Shown piece by piece: positions 1 through 5,989 of a stretch of DNA of 14,136 nucleotides. The translations under genes and the position numbers were made by a program. Each line of letters starts with the position of its first letter. Positions within the stretch are counted from its first letter, which is position 1. Origin of the DNA: an uncultured Clostridia bacterium. GTDB taxonomy: Bacteria > Bacillota > Clostridia > TANB77 > CAG-508. The DNA lies in the NCBI GenBank assembly GCA_934167225.1, contig CAKPLD010000028.1, forward strand, positions 1 to 14,136. Reading direction: 5' to 3'. The notes under the pieces are model-generated. The model was not told the DNA's origin. It did not search any database and saw only the letters and a list, made by a program, of their open reading frames with translations.

Positions 1-1202
1 TTGTAATAGTCATCTCTATATAAAAACATAACAATATCGGCATCTTGCTCTATTGATCCAGATTCACGAAGGTCAGATAGCATTGGCCTGTGGTCTGGTC
101 TTTGCTCAACCGCTCTTGATAGCTGTGAAAGTGCTATTACTGGCACATTTAGTTCTTTTGCAAGTATTTTTAAAGACCTACTAATTTCTGCTATTTCTTG
201 CTCACGACTTCCATTTTTTCTGTTATTACTTCCTTGTATAAGCTGAATATAATCTATTATTATTAAACCTATATTTTTTTCCATTTTTAGTTTTCTACAT
301 TTAGTTCTTATTTCCATTATTGATATACCTGGTGTATCGTCTATATATATTCCAGAATCTGAAATTGGACCTACTACACTAGCAAGCTTGCTCCAATCAT
401 CTTCTTCTAATTTACCTGTCATTATTTTGTTGCTATCAACCATTGCTTCAATACATAAAATTCTGTTTACTAATTGGTCTTTTGACATCTCTAAGTTAAA
501 TATTGCAACAGGAGTATTTGACCTTATTGCTGCATTTGCTGCAATATTTAAGGCAAATGCTGTTTTTCCCATAGCTGGACGTGCTGCAATTAGTATTAGG
601 TCTGAACCATGTAACCCTGCGGTTTTATCATCTAAATCTACAAATCCTGTCGGAACACCTGTTATTTTTGATTTTTGGTTATATAGTTCTTCTAGTTTGG
701 TAAAACTTTCTATTAAAACGTCTTTTATTGGTGTGTAACTCTTTTGATTTTTATTTTGTATTATATCAAAAATTTTTTTCTCTGCTCCTGCCATTATGTC
801 TTCAACATCTTCGGTTGGATTATATCCTAGTTCGATTATTTCATTTGCTGTTCTTATTAGCTTTCTTAGGGTTGCCTTTTCTTCTACAATGTCTATATAT
901 TTCTGAACATTTGCTGTAGTTGGAACTTTATCTGGTAATATTGCTAAATATTCATACCCACCAATTTTTTCGAAATTTCCCATTGATGAAAGTTCGTCTT
1001 TTACTGTTACTAAATCTACCGGCTCTGATCTATTATATAAATTTACAATTGCTTCAAATATTAATTTGTTGTCTTCTCTGTAAAAACTATCTGCTCTTAA
1101 TTTTTCCACTGCTGACATTACTGCTTCGCTATCTGTTAGCATACTTCCTATTACTGCTTGCTCTGCTTCTATGTCATGTGGTGGTATTTTTCCTAGTTCC
1201 AT
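1..1202 (-). CDS. dnaB: Replicative DNA helicase DnaB, 3' end cut by window edge
   Basis: Hexameric ATP-dependent helicase that unwinds DNA at the replication fork. Reading the minus strand from an ATG at 1202 gives the typical N-terminus MELGKIPPHDIEAEQAVIGS (helical primase-binding domain). The Walker A segment ARPAMGKTA is encoded near 560-590 (about residue 207), followed by NLEMSK, the Walker B segment IIIDYIQLI near 240-270, and the conserved C-terminal region with SQLSRAVE and LRESGSIEQDADIV. About 400 codons are present and the family is usually about 440-450 residues, so some 45 residues lie outside the window. No intein or break is seen. The start follows rplI by only 5 bases after its stop, and the AGGAG ribosome binding site lies inside the last codons of rplI, so the two are translationally linked. 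The rplI-dnaB order is the usual one in Firmicutes. Confidence 0.97.
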   Translation of the reverse strand, partial: MELGKIPPHDIEAEQAVIGSMLTDSEAVMSAVEKLRADSFYREDNKLIFEAIVNLYNRSEPVDLVTVKDELSSMGNFEKIGGYEYLAILPDKVPTTANVQKYIDIVEEKATLRKLIRTANEIIELGYNPTEDVEDIMAGAEKKIFDIIQNKNQKSYTPIKDVLIESFTKLEELYNQKSKITGVPTGFVDLDDKTAGLHGSDLILIAARPAMGKTAFALNIAANAAIRSNTPVAIFNLEMSKDQLVNRILCIEAMVDSNKIMTGKLEEDDWSKLASVVGPISDSGIYIDDTPGISIMEIRTKCRKLKMEKNIGLIIIDYIQLIQGSNNRKNGSREQEIAEISRSLKILAKELNVPVIALSQLSRAVEQRPDHRPMLSDLRESGSIEQDADIVMFLYRDDYY

Positions 1203-1207
1203 ATTAT

Positions 1208-1654
1208 CTACTCTCCTAATACATCGACTTTTACTGTTGCTATTACTCCTTCATATAGTTTTATTTGTACATTTGTTGTTCCTAGTAGTTTTATTGCGTC
1301 TTTTAGTTCTATTTTTTTCTTGTCTACTTTTATTTTATATTCTTTGTCTAATTTTTCTGCAATTTCTTTACTTGATACTCCTCCGAAAACTTTTCCGTTT
1401 TCTCCTGCTTTTACTTTAAATTTTAGCCTTATTTGTGACATTTTTTCTGCTTGCTTCTTGGCTTCTTCTTTTTCTGTATTTTTTTTGTATTGTTCTGATT
1501 CTTTTTTTGATTTTAGTTTTGCTAGGTTACTATTTGTTGCTTCTACCGCTAAGTTTTTTACAAATAAATAGTTTCTTGCGTATCCGTCTGATACATTTAT
1601 TATTTCGTCTTTTTTTCCTATTGATTTTATGTTTTCTTTTAATATTACTTTCAT
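1208..1654 (-). CDS. rplI: 50S ribosomal protein L9
   Basis: L9 binds 23S rRNA near the L1 stalk. The 148-residue product matches the usual 147-150 length: N-terminal domain MKVILKENIKSIGKKDEI with the conserved NVSDGYARNYL (about residues 23-33), a long lysine/glutamate-rich connecting helix (about 40-75), and the C-terminal domain with GKVFGGVSSKEIAE. An ATG 15 bases upstream (1669) is in frame, but it overlaps the GGAGGT ribosome binding site at 1662-1667. That site is spaced 7 bases from the ATG at 1654, so 1654 is chosen; it also gives the family-typical MKVIL start. The stop is 5 bases before dnaB. In relatives the gene directly follows gdpP; here a foreign-looking plus-strand gene lies between, so rplI needs its own promoter or transcription reading through that unit. 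Confidence 0.96.
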   Translation of the reverse strand: MKVILKENIKSIGKKDEIINVSDGYARNYLFVKNLAVEATNSNLAKLKSKKESEQYKKNTEKEEAKKQAEKMSQIRLKFKVKAGENGKVFGGVSSKEIAEKLDKEYKIKVDKKKIELKDAIKLLGTTNVQIKLYEGVIATVKVDVLGE

Positions 1655-1726
1655 TTTGTTTACCTCCATTTTATGTGATTTTTATTATATTTTTTATATG
1701 CATTATGCTTTGCATATTTTAATGCT

Positions 1727-1732
1727 ATTATA
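1727..1732 (-). promoter_or_regulatory. Candidate -10 box for rplI-dnaB
   Basis: The minus strand carries a perfect TATAAT here, about 73 bases upstream of the rplI start. No good -35 box is found 16-18 bases further upstream (the best is an AT-rich AAATTT-like stretch). In such AT-rich DNA a lone TATAAT is weak evidence. It is listed because rplI is cut off from the gdpP promoter by the opposing cassette and needs a local start. Confidence 0.3.
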
Positions 1733-1798
1733 TTATCATATTTTTGGTAAAATTTCTAGATGTATTGTGAAAATTTCAAAAATAGAGCGGATTTTCTC

Positions 1799-1815
1799 TT
1801 GGAAATTTTTTCCAA
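1799..1815. repeat. Short perfect inverted repeat beside the cassette promoter
   Basis: TTGGAAA and TTTCCAA are separated by three bases, forming a 7-bp perfect palindrome that ends 5 bases before the -35 box at 1821. The position suits an operator, or a boundary scar of the inserted unit. It is not followed by a T-run on either strand that would make it a convincing terminator. Function is unknown. Confidence 0.35.
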
Positions 1816-1820
1816 AAAGG

Positions 1821-1849
1821 TTGACATATTTTGTTTGTTTTGCTATAAT
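1821..1849 (+). promoter_or_regulatory. Perfect consensus sigma-70/sigma-A promoter of the 117-aa gene
   Basis: TTGACA at 1821-1826 and TATAAT at 1844-1849 are separated by exactly 17 bases, matching the housekeeping consensus at every position. Transcription would start near 1855-1857, giving a leader of about 68 bases before the ATG at 1924. Such an ideal promoter suggests strong, largely constitutive expression unless something represses it. Confidence 0.88.
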
Positions 1850-1850
1850 A

Positions 1851-1902
1851 GTTGTAGCTTAGTTATACACACAACGTTGCTACGCATTTATGGCAAGGCA
1901 AC
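1851..1902 (+). promoter_or_regulatory. 5' leader with small inverted repeats
   Basis: Several 5-base complementary pairs fall between the promoter and the ribosome binding site: GTAGC (1854-1858) with GCTAC (1879-1883), GTTGT (1851-1855) with ACAAC (1871-1875), and GTTGC (1876-1880) with GCAAC (1898-1902). Some are mutually exclusive, so the leader could fold in alternative ways. The stems are short and no known riboswitch motif is recognised. Confidence 0.25.
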
Positions 1903-1923
1903 ACCGTTTGAAAGGAGTCATTT

Positions 1924-2277
1924 ATGCAAAAATACGAACTCGGTGATTTGCTCGAGATCCGTCGGTCAAATGGTGACAAGGAGCTCGCTAAGGTCTTGGC
2001 AGTAGAACCATCCGGTATAACAGCTGAGCCCTTAGTACTTTGTGCTGTTAACAGCATCCCACCGTATGGCGGCGGGGTATATGGAGATCAAATCGACCCT
2101 TCAAGGAGTTTAAGAGGAGGTAGTAAAATTCGGATATACCCAGGAAAATTGGGTATTAAGGTAAAGAAACTCCACTCGGTCAACTTAGACTCAGAAGCTC
2201 AATACCGTCACGTGCTTAGTCATTCCGATTTTCTGCGAATCTCTAAGATCGAAAAAAGACGGTCTAGACGCCGCTAA
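1924..2277 (+). CDS. Unrecognised 117-aa basic protein in a GC-rich single-gene cassette
   Basis: I do not recognise this protein. It starts at an ATG 6 bases after a strong AAAGGAG ribosome binding site (1911-1917). It has no signal peptide and no membrane segment. The N-terminal half reads like a small beta-rich fold (YELGDLLEIRR, AKVLAVEPSGITAEPLVL), followed by a glycine-rich loop (PPYGGGVYGD, about residues 47-56), a second strand-like segment (SKIRIYPGKLGIKVKKL, about 71-87) and a very basic C-terminus ending KIEKRRSRRR, which suggests nucleic-acid or ribosome contact. G+C is about 46% (162 of 354 by hand count) against roughly 20-25% in neighbours, and codons such as CGT, CGG, CGC, CTC, GAG and ATC are common here but rare nearby. 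It has its own consensus promoter and terminator, and lies opposite in direction to the gdpP, rplI and dnaB genes it separates. Acquisition from another genome is the likeliest reading. A non-coding RNA is less likely, because the frame is intact and the composition protein-like. Confidence 0.72.
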   Translation: MQKYELGDLLEIRRSNGDKELAKVLAVEPSGITAEPLVLCAVNSIPPYGGGVYGDQIDPSRSLRGGSKIRIYPGKLGIKVKKLHSVNLDSEAQYRHVLSHSDFLRISKIEKRRSRRR

Positions 2278-2298
2278 AAGTTCCATGATGACTAAACA

Positions 2299-2345
2299 CC
2301 GGCTTGCAACTTGATTTTTCAAGTTCGCAAGCCGGCCCTTTTTTT
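2299..2345 (+). terminator. Strong intrinsic terminator of the cassette gene
   Basis: The left arm at 2299-2313 (CCGGCTTGC then AACTTG) pairs with the right arm at 2320-2335 (CAAGTT, one bulged C, GCAAGCCGG): 9 + 6 base pairs around a short T-rich loop. A run of seven Ts follows at 2339-2345. It begins 21 bases after the stop codon at 2277. The T-run overlaps the stop codon of the convergent gdpP on the other strand. Read from the minus side the hairpin lacks a good U-tract, so it serves mainly the plus-strand gene. Confidence 0.9.
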
Positions 2346-3750
2346 AACTTTCATTTTCCGCAAAATACTCATCTATTTTAACCTTAAGTTCTTCCTTAAC
2401 CTCATCTATACTCTTACCCTCAATTTGAGCACCAGCCAAAGTCATATGACCTCCACCTCCCATTTTTTCGAGAATAATTTGAACATTAATATCACCAATA
2501 GAGCGACCACTAATCGTTATTTTTTCTCCATTATTTCCTAGAACAAATGAAGCTGTAATATTTCCTATTGATAATAGTTCATCTGCTGATTTGGCACATA
2601 TTATATTGGCATTTTTATCATTTTCATTATACACAGCAATTCCTATAGAATCATTTATAACCTCTGTTGTTTTTATTATTTCGGTAATTTTGTTATAAGT
2701 TTCTAAATCACTTTGGAACCATTTTTTTACTCTAATTATGTCTACGCCGCATTTTCTTAAATATGCTGCTGCTTCAAATGTACGTACTCCTGTTTTGAAT
2801 GTAAAGTTTTTTGTATCCATCATTATTCCTGCATATAGAACTTCTGCCTCTATTTTCTTTAGTCTTGTTGTTACCTGTGTATATTGTAGTAATTCTGTTA
2901 CAAGTTCTGCCGCCGATGAAGCATATACCTCATGAAATGTTAAAATGCTTTTTGTTATAAAGTCTGGACTTCTTCTATGATGGTCTATTATTGCTATTTG
3001 ATTTGTTTTTTCTAGCAATATTGGAGCTTCTACATAATTTGTTTTATGTGTATCTACTATAATTAATAATGTCTTTGGTGTTATTTTTTCTTCTGCAATT
3101 TCTTTATTTATTATAACTTCTTTGTATTCTTCATCTTCATCTAAACTTTTTTTAACGTTTTCTAAAGCCATTGTGTTTGTGTTAGCGACTATATATGATG
3201 GCTTTCCAAGGTTTGTTGCTAATCTATATACTCCTATTGCTGAACCTAATGCATCTATATCTGCATTACTGTGTCCCATTATCATTACTTGGTCATTTTC
3301 TTGTATTAGCTCTTCTAGGGCATGTGCTACAATTCTTGCTTTTACTTTTGTTCTTTTTTCTACTTCTTCTACTCTTCCTCCAAAGAATTGGTATTTTCCG
3401 TTTTGCCTTATTGCTGCTTGATCTCCGCCCCTTCCTAATACTACGTCCATTGTGCTTAATGCTGATTGATATTTTTCTTTGTCTGTTTCTCCTTCATTTG
3501 ATATTGCTATACTTAGTGTTAACTGTGCTCTTCCTTTTATGTTTATATCTTTTATTGTGTCTAAAATATTAAATTTGTTTTCTTTTATTTTTTCTAAATA
3601 TTTTTGTTCAAATAAATATACAAATCTGTCTCTGTCTGATTTTACAACTATTCCTTCTGTTTCGTTTGTCCAGTCATATATTGCTTTTTCTATTTCTGCA
3701 ATGATGCCTGGTCTTATGTCCATATCTATTAGTCCGCATTGTTTCTTCAT
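2344..3750 (-). CDS. gdpP: GdpP C-terminal part: degenerate GGDEF plus DHH/DHHA1 phosphodiesterase domains (frameshifted)
   Basis: This is the catalytic part of a GdpP/YybT-type c-di-AMP phosphodiesterase. About residues 10-125 continue a degenerate GGDEF domain, with the FEQKYLEKIKENKFNILD segment that is typical of GdpP. The DHH domain shows GHSNADIDALG (159-169), VDTH (232-235) and DHHRR (256-260), the metal-binding residues for cleaving c-di-AMP to pApA. The DHHA1 domain ends with GGGGH (431-435). The ATG at 3750 is only the first start available in this frame: it lies inside the GGDEF domain, has no ribosome binding site at proper spacing (an AGGAA lies 18 bases upstream), and the frame is closed by TAG at 3757-3759. 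Together with the overlapping upstream frame (3674-4363) it forms one normal-length gdpP broken by a frameshift. Whether this part is translated alone is unknown. Confidence 0.9.
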   Translation of the reverse strand: MKKQCGLIDMDIRPGIIAEIEKAIYDWTNETEGIVVKSDRDRFVYLFEQKYLEKIKENKFNILDTIKDINIKGRAQLTLSIAISNEGETDKEKYQSALSTMDVVLGRGGDQAAIRQNGKYQFFGGRVEEVEKRTKVKARIVAHALEELIQENDQVMIMGHSNADIDALGSAIGVYRLATNLGKPSYIVANTNTMALENVKKSLDEDEEYKEVIINKEIAEEKITPKTLLIIVDTHKTNYVEAPILLEKTNQIAIIDHHRRSPDFITKSILTFHEVYASSAAELVTELLQYTQVTTRLKKIEAEVLYAGIMMDTKNFTFKTGVRTFEAAAYLRKCGVDIIRVKKWFQSDLETYNKITEIIKTTEVINDSIGIAVYNENDKNANIICAKSADELLSIGNITASFVLGNNGEKITISGRSIGDINVQIILEKMGGGGHMTLAGAQIEGKSIDEVKEELKVKIDEYFAENES

Positions 3751-4363
3751 AGTTGTCTATCATTATTATTCCTACACAGCTTTTTGAATCGTTGTATTCT
3801 TTTTGAAGTTTTAGTGTTGCTGTTTCGTCAATAAAATATAAAATCATCATGTATTTTTTTTCTTTTCTTCTTTCATGATTTCCTGATTTTACAAATTCAC
3901 CAAGTATTTTGTATGTTTTATTTTCTATTTTTAAATTTCTTACTATTGATTTGTCTTTTTTATCAACTCTGGCATTTATTTCAGTGTTTATATTGTCTAT
4001 TAAATCACTTATATAGCCATTTATATCTATATTTGCAAATTCTGATACAAATTTCGTGCTTCTCCAAATTATGTTTCCATCTGTTTCTATAATTATTAAT
4101 GGTATTGGCGAATAGATTAAACTGTTTTTTGCAGCTGAATTTACATTTAGTGTTAAGTCTTGTAAATGCTGAGATATTTCACTTTTTCTTTTATTGTTTG
4201 CAAAATATGTGTATCCTAAAATGGCAATAAATAGTATTACTGCTGGTATTATGAATTTCGGATTTTGTGTACATATTGCAACTAATAAAATGAATATAAT
4301 TACTAGATATATTTTGGTTCTTGATACTAAACTATCAAATAATTTTCTATTACTACTTTGCAA
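3674..4363 (-). CDS. gdpP: GdpP N-terminal part: two membrane helices plus PAS domain (frameshifted)
   Basis: This is the membrane-anchored sensor part of the same gdpP gene. Two hydrophobic segments (about residues 17-32 and 37-54) are followed by a PAS-type domain (about 85-180, including PIPLIIIETDGNIIW), which binds heme in some GdpP proteins. The first strand of the degenerate GGDEF domain (SCVGIIMIDNYEETM, about 195-209) comes next. After about residue 210 the frame leaves the family pattern and runs into an arginine/histidine-rich nonsense tail of about 19 residues before stopping, overlapping the downstream frame by 77 bases. The start is TTG at 4363, supported by AAAGGAG at 4372-4378, 8 bases upstream. 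A promoter with a perfect -35 box lies at 4395-4423. If translated alone, the product would be an anchored sensor without catalytic activity. Confidence 0.88.
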   Translation of the reverse strand: MQSSNRKLFDSLVSRTKIYLVIIFILLVAICTQNPKFIIPAVILFIAILGYTYFANNKRKSEISQHLQDLTLNVNSAAKNSLIYSPIPLIIIETDGNIIWRSTKFVSEFANIDINGYISDLIDNINTEINARVDKKDKSIVRNLKIENKTYKILGEFVKSGNHERRKEKKYMMILYFIDETATLKLQKEYNDSKSCVGIIMIDNYEETMRTNRYGHKTRHHCRNRKSNI

Positions 4364-4394
4364 GGCTATTTCTCCTTTATTTTCGAATAGCTAT

Positions 4395-4423
4395 ATTTTA
4401 CCGCATTTTGGGCGATTTGTCAA
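4395..4423 (-). promoter_or_regulatory. Promoter of gdpP
   Basis: On the minus strand TTGACA (4418-4423) and TAAAAT (4395-4400) are separated by 17 bases, an 11-of-12 match to the housekeeping consensus. They lie just downstream of the terminator closing the preceding operon and about 32 bases before the TTG start of gdpP. In relatives this promoter would normally also serve rplI and dnaB. Confidence 0.82.
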
Positions 4424-4459
4424 ATTGAACATTTTCTAAAATTCGTAATAAAATCTGCT

Positions 4460-4491
4460 AAAAAAATTGAAGTTCAACACTAAACTCCAAT
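4460..4491 (-). terminator. Intrinsic terminator ending the minD-to-speE-like operon
   Basis: On the minus strand ATTGGAGTT (4483-4491) pairs with AACTTCAAT (4466-4474) across an 8-base loop: 9 base pairs with one G-U. A run of Ts (As on the plus strand, 4460-4466) follows. It lies 16 bases after the TGA stop of the upstream gene and 37 bases before the gdpP -35 box, cleanly separating the two transcription units. Confidence 0.78.
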
Positions 4492-4507
4492 CTTTCTAAC
4501 ATTATTT

Positions 4508-5968
4508 TCAATTACCAATAGGTGCAAAATCATCTGTTACTATTTTTTTATCACTTTCAATACCAGTTAGTTCTCTATCTAATAAATATGAATATTCGTT
4601 TTTCCTTTCATCATCTATATTTGGGTTTCCCTTTATTCCTACTAAAATAAGGTTTTGTGTTTCTTCTGGTGTTCGGATTTCTTTAACTTTAAACACTTTC
4701 ACATCATCAAACACTGCTTTATATGTTGCATATTCATATTTCAAAAAATCTGCTTCATTTCCTTCTATACCAGATATAATATTTGTTATTACAAGGCCAT
4801 CATCATTTAATAATGTTTTCGCGTTTTCCAATGCCTCATATGTTGTAAGTTCAAAAGGTGCATTTAATCCCTTAAATGCATCTATCAAAATTGTATCATA
4901 TTTATTTTTACTATAATTAAAGAAGCTCCTTCCGTCTTGACTATATACTTTAATTCTATCATCATTTAGATTTAGTCCAAATTCTTCTTCTGCAATTTTA
5001 GTCATTTTATCGTCGATTTCAACTACATCTATATTTTTATCACTATATTTATTTAAATAATGAATTGGATAAGTATATGCCGCTCCTCCTATTAAAAGTG
5101 TGTTTTTTGCATTTTTATTGTAGTAATCAAATAAATCATAAAATTTTAAATATTCTGCTCCCATTTCATTTGAATTTGTATCTAAATAAGATTCTAATCC
5201 CATATCTACTTGCAATGTCTTATAATTTCCCTTTTGATTTTTTACATTTGTCACCCAAATTCTACTATATTGTGAATCTGTATCTAGTATAATATTTGGA
5301 TTTGATTTTTTGAAAATATATTTTCCAACTATTATACATATTACCGATAAACTAACAATAAACATAACTAGATAAAAATATCTTTTGTCTCTATTTTCTC
5401 TAATTATTATAGACATTACAGTCAATATCAAAGTAATTCCAATATTTATATTACTTACTCCTATGTTAGGTATTAATATAAATCCCATAAAAAATGTTCC
5501 AATAATACTTCCTAATGTTGATAAAGCTGATATTCCTCCAGATGATGCCCCTACATCTAATGTTTTTTCTGTTTTTATTTTTACTGCTATTGGTGATATC
5601 ATCGCTAAAAGAAAACTTGGTATTGAAAACACTATAATGGCACATAATATTGCCGATAAAATCAAATTATTTGATAAACCTGCTATCCTTTTTACAAATA
5701 ACGTTTCAAATAAAGGTATTAAACTTGTAAAAAATGTAGCTCCTAATAAAATTTCTGCTAATTTGTCTTGTCCTATATTTTCTTCTGCCTTCTTACCGCC
5801 ATACCAATATCCTAAGCTCATACTCGCAAGAATAATCCCTATTATACTTGTCCAAACTACATTTGAGCTTCCTACATATGGAGAAAGAATTCTAGAGGCT
5901 AGTAATTCTAGCCCCATTTCTATTGCCCCACTCAAAAATACAATTATTTCCAATCTATATTTTTTCAT
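4508..5968 (-). CDS. Membrane-anchored spermidine-synthase-like protein
   Basis: A fusion of an N-terminal membrane domain (about residues 7-220, roughly seven hydrophobic helices) with a C-terminal polyamine aminopropyltransferase-like domain (about 225-486). The latter shows the Rossmann nucleotide-binding segment LLIGGAAYTYP (292-301), the acidic end of the next strand VVEID (315-319), QDGRSFF (344-350), the strand LLIDAFKG with Asp363 at the usual catalytic position, and the closing TDDFAP (478-483). Classical spermidine synthases have a DSSDP-like gate here; this protein has DAFKGLNAP instead, so the true substrate is uncertain. No speD, speA or other polyamine gene is in view. It starts at ATG 5968 with AGGGG at 5976-5980, 21 bases after the aspS stop, and ends in TGA before a terminator, so it is the last gene of the operon. 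Confidence 0.82.
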   Translation of the reverse strand: MKKYRLEIIVFLSGAIEMGLELLASRILSPYVGSSNVVWTSIIGIILASMSLGYWYGGKKAEENIGQDKLAEILLGATFFTSLIPLFETLFVKRIAGLSNNLILSAILCAIIVFSIPSFLLAMISPIAVKIKTEKTLDVGASSGGISALSTLGSIIGTFFMGFILIPNIGVSNINIGITLILTVMSIIIRENRDKRYFYLVMFIVSLSVICIIVGKYIFKKSNPNIILDTDSQYSRIWVTNVKNQKGNYKTLQVDMGLESYLDTNSNEMGAEYLKFYDLFDYYNKNAKNTLLIGGAAYTYPIHYLNKYSDKNIDVVEIDDKMTKIAEEEFGLNLNDDRIKVYSQDGRSFFNYSKNKYDTILIDAFKGLNAPFELTTYEALENAKTLLNDDGLVITNIISGIEGNEADFLKYEYATYKAVFDDVKVFKVKEIRTPEETQNLILVGIKGNPNIDDERKNEYSYLLDRELTGIESDKKIVTDDFAPIGN

Positions 5969-5989
5969 TTCAATTCCCCTATTTTTTAT

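Larger units (their letters stand above)
2344..4363 (-). pseudogene. gdpP: gdpP as a whole, interrupted by a one-base frameshift near 3729-3750
   Basis: The two reading frames join end to end into a single protein of about 670 residues, close to the usual 655-660 of GdpP: two membrane helices, PAS, degenerate GGDEF, DHH, DHHA1. The upstream frame reads up to IMIDNYEETM, and the downstream frame resumes with IDMDIRPGIIAEIEKAI. Moving between them needs a +1 shift (one extra base in the sequence relative to an intact gene). A true mutation, a sequencing or assembly error, or a shift during translation are all possible; the sequence alone cannot decide. Confidence 0.8.

Noticed and set aside
1696..1717. 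Inverted repeat ATATGCA / TGCATAT with an 8-base spacer in the rplI leader
   Set aside because: Only 7 A+T-rich base pairs, no U-tract and no known L9 regulatory element; such repeats arise by chance at this base composition.
1851..2345. A GC-rich structured RNA (tmRNA, RNase P RNA, SRP RNA) instead of a protein gene
   Set aside because: GC-rich islands in AT-rich genomes are often RNAs, but no conserved motif of those RNAs is seen, and a complete 117-codon frame with ideal ribosome binding site and stop is present.
1799..2345. Insertion sequence or integron cassette
   Set aside because: No transposase or integrase, no terminal inverted repeats matching at both ends, no obvious target duplication and no attC-like structure.
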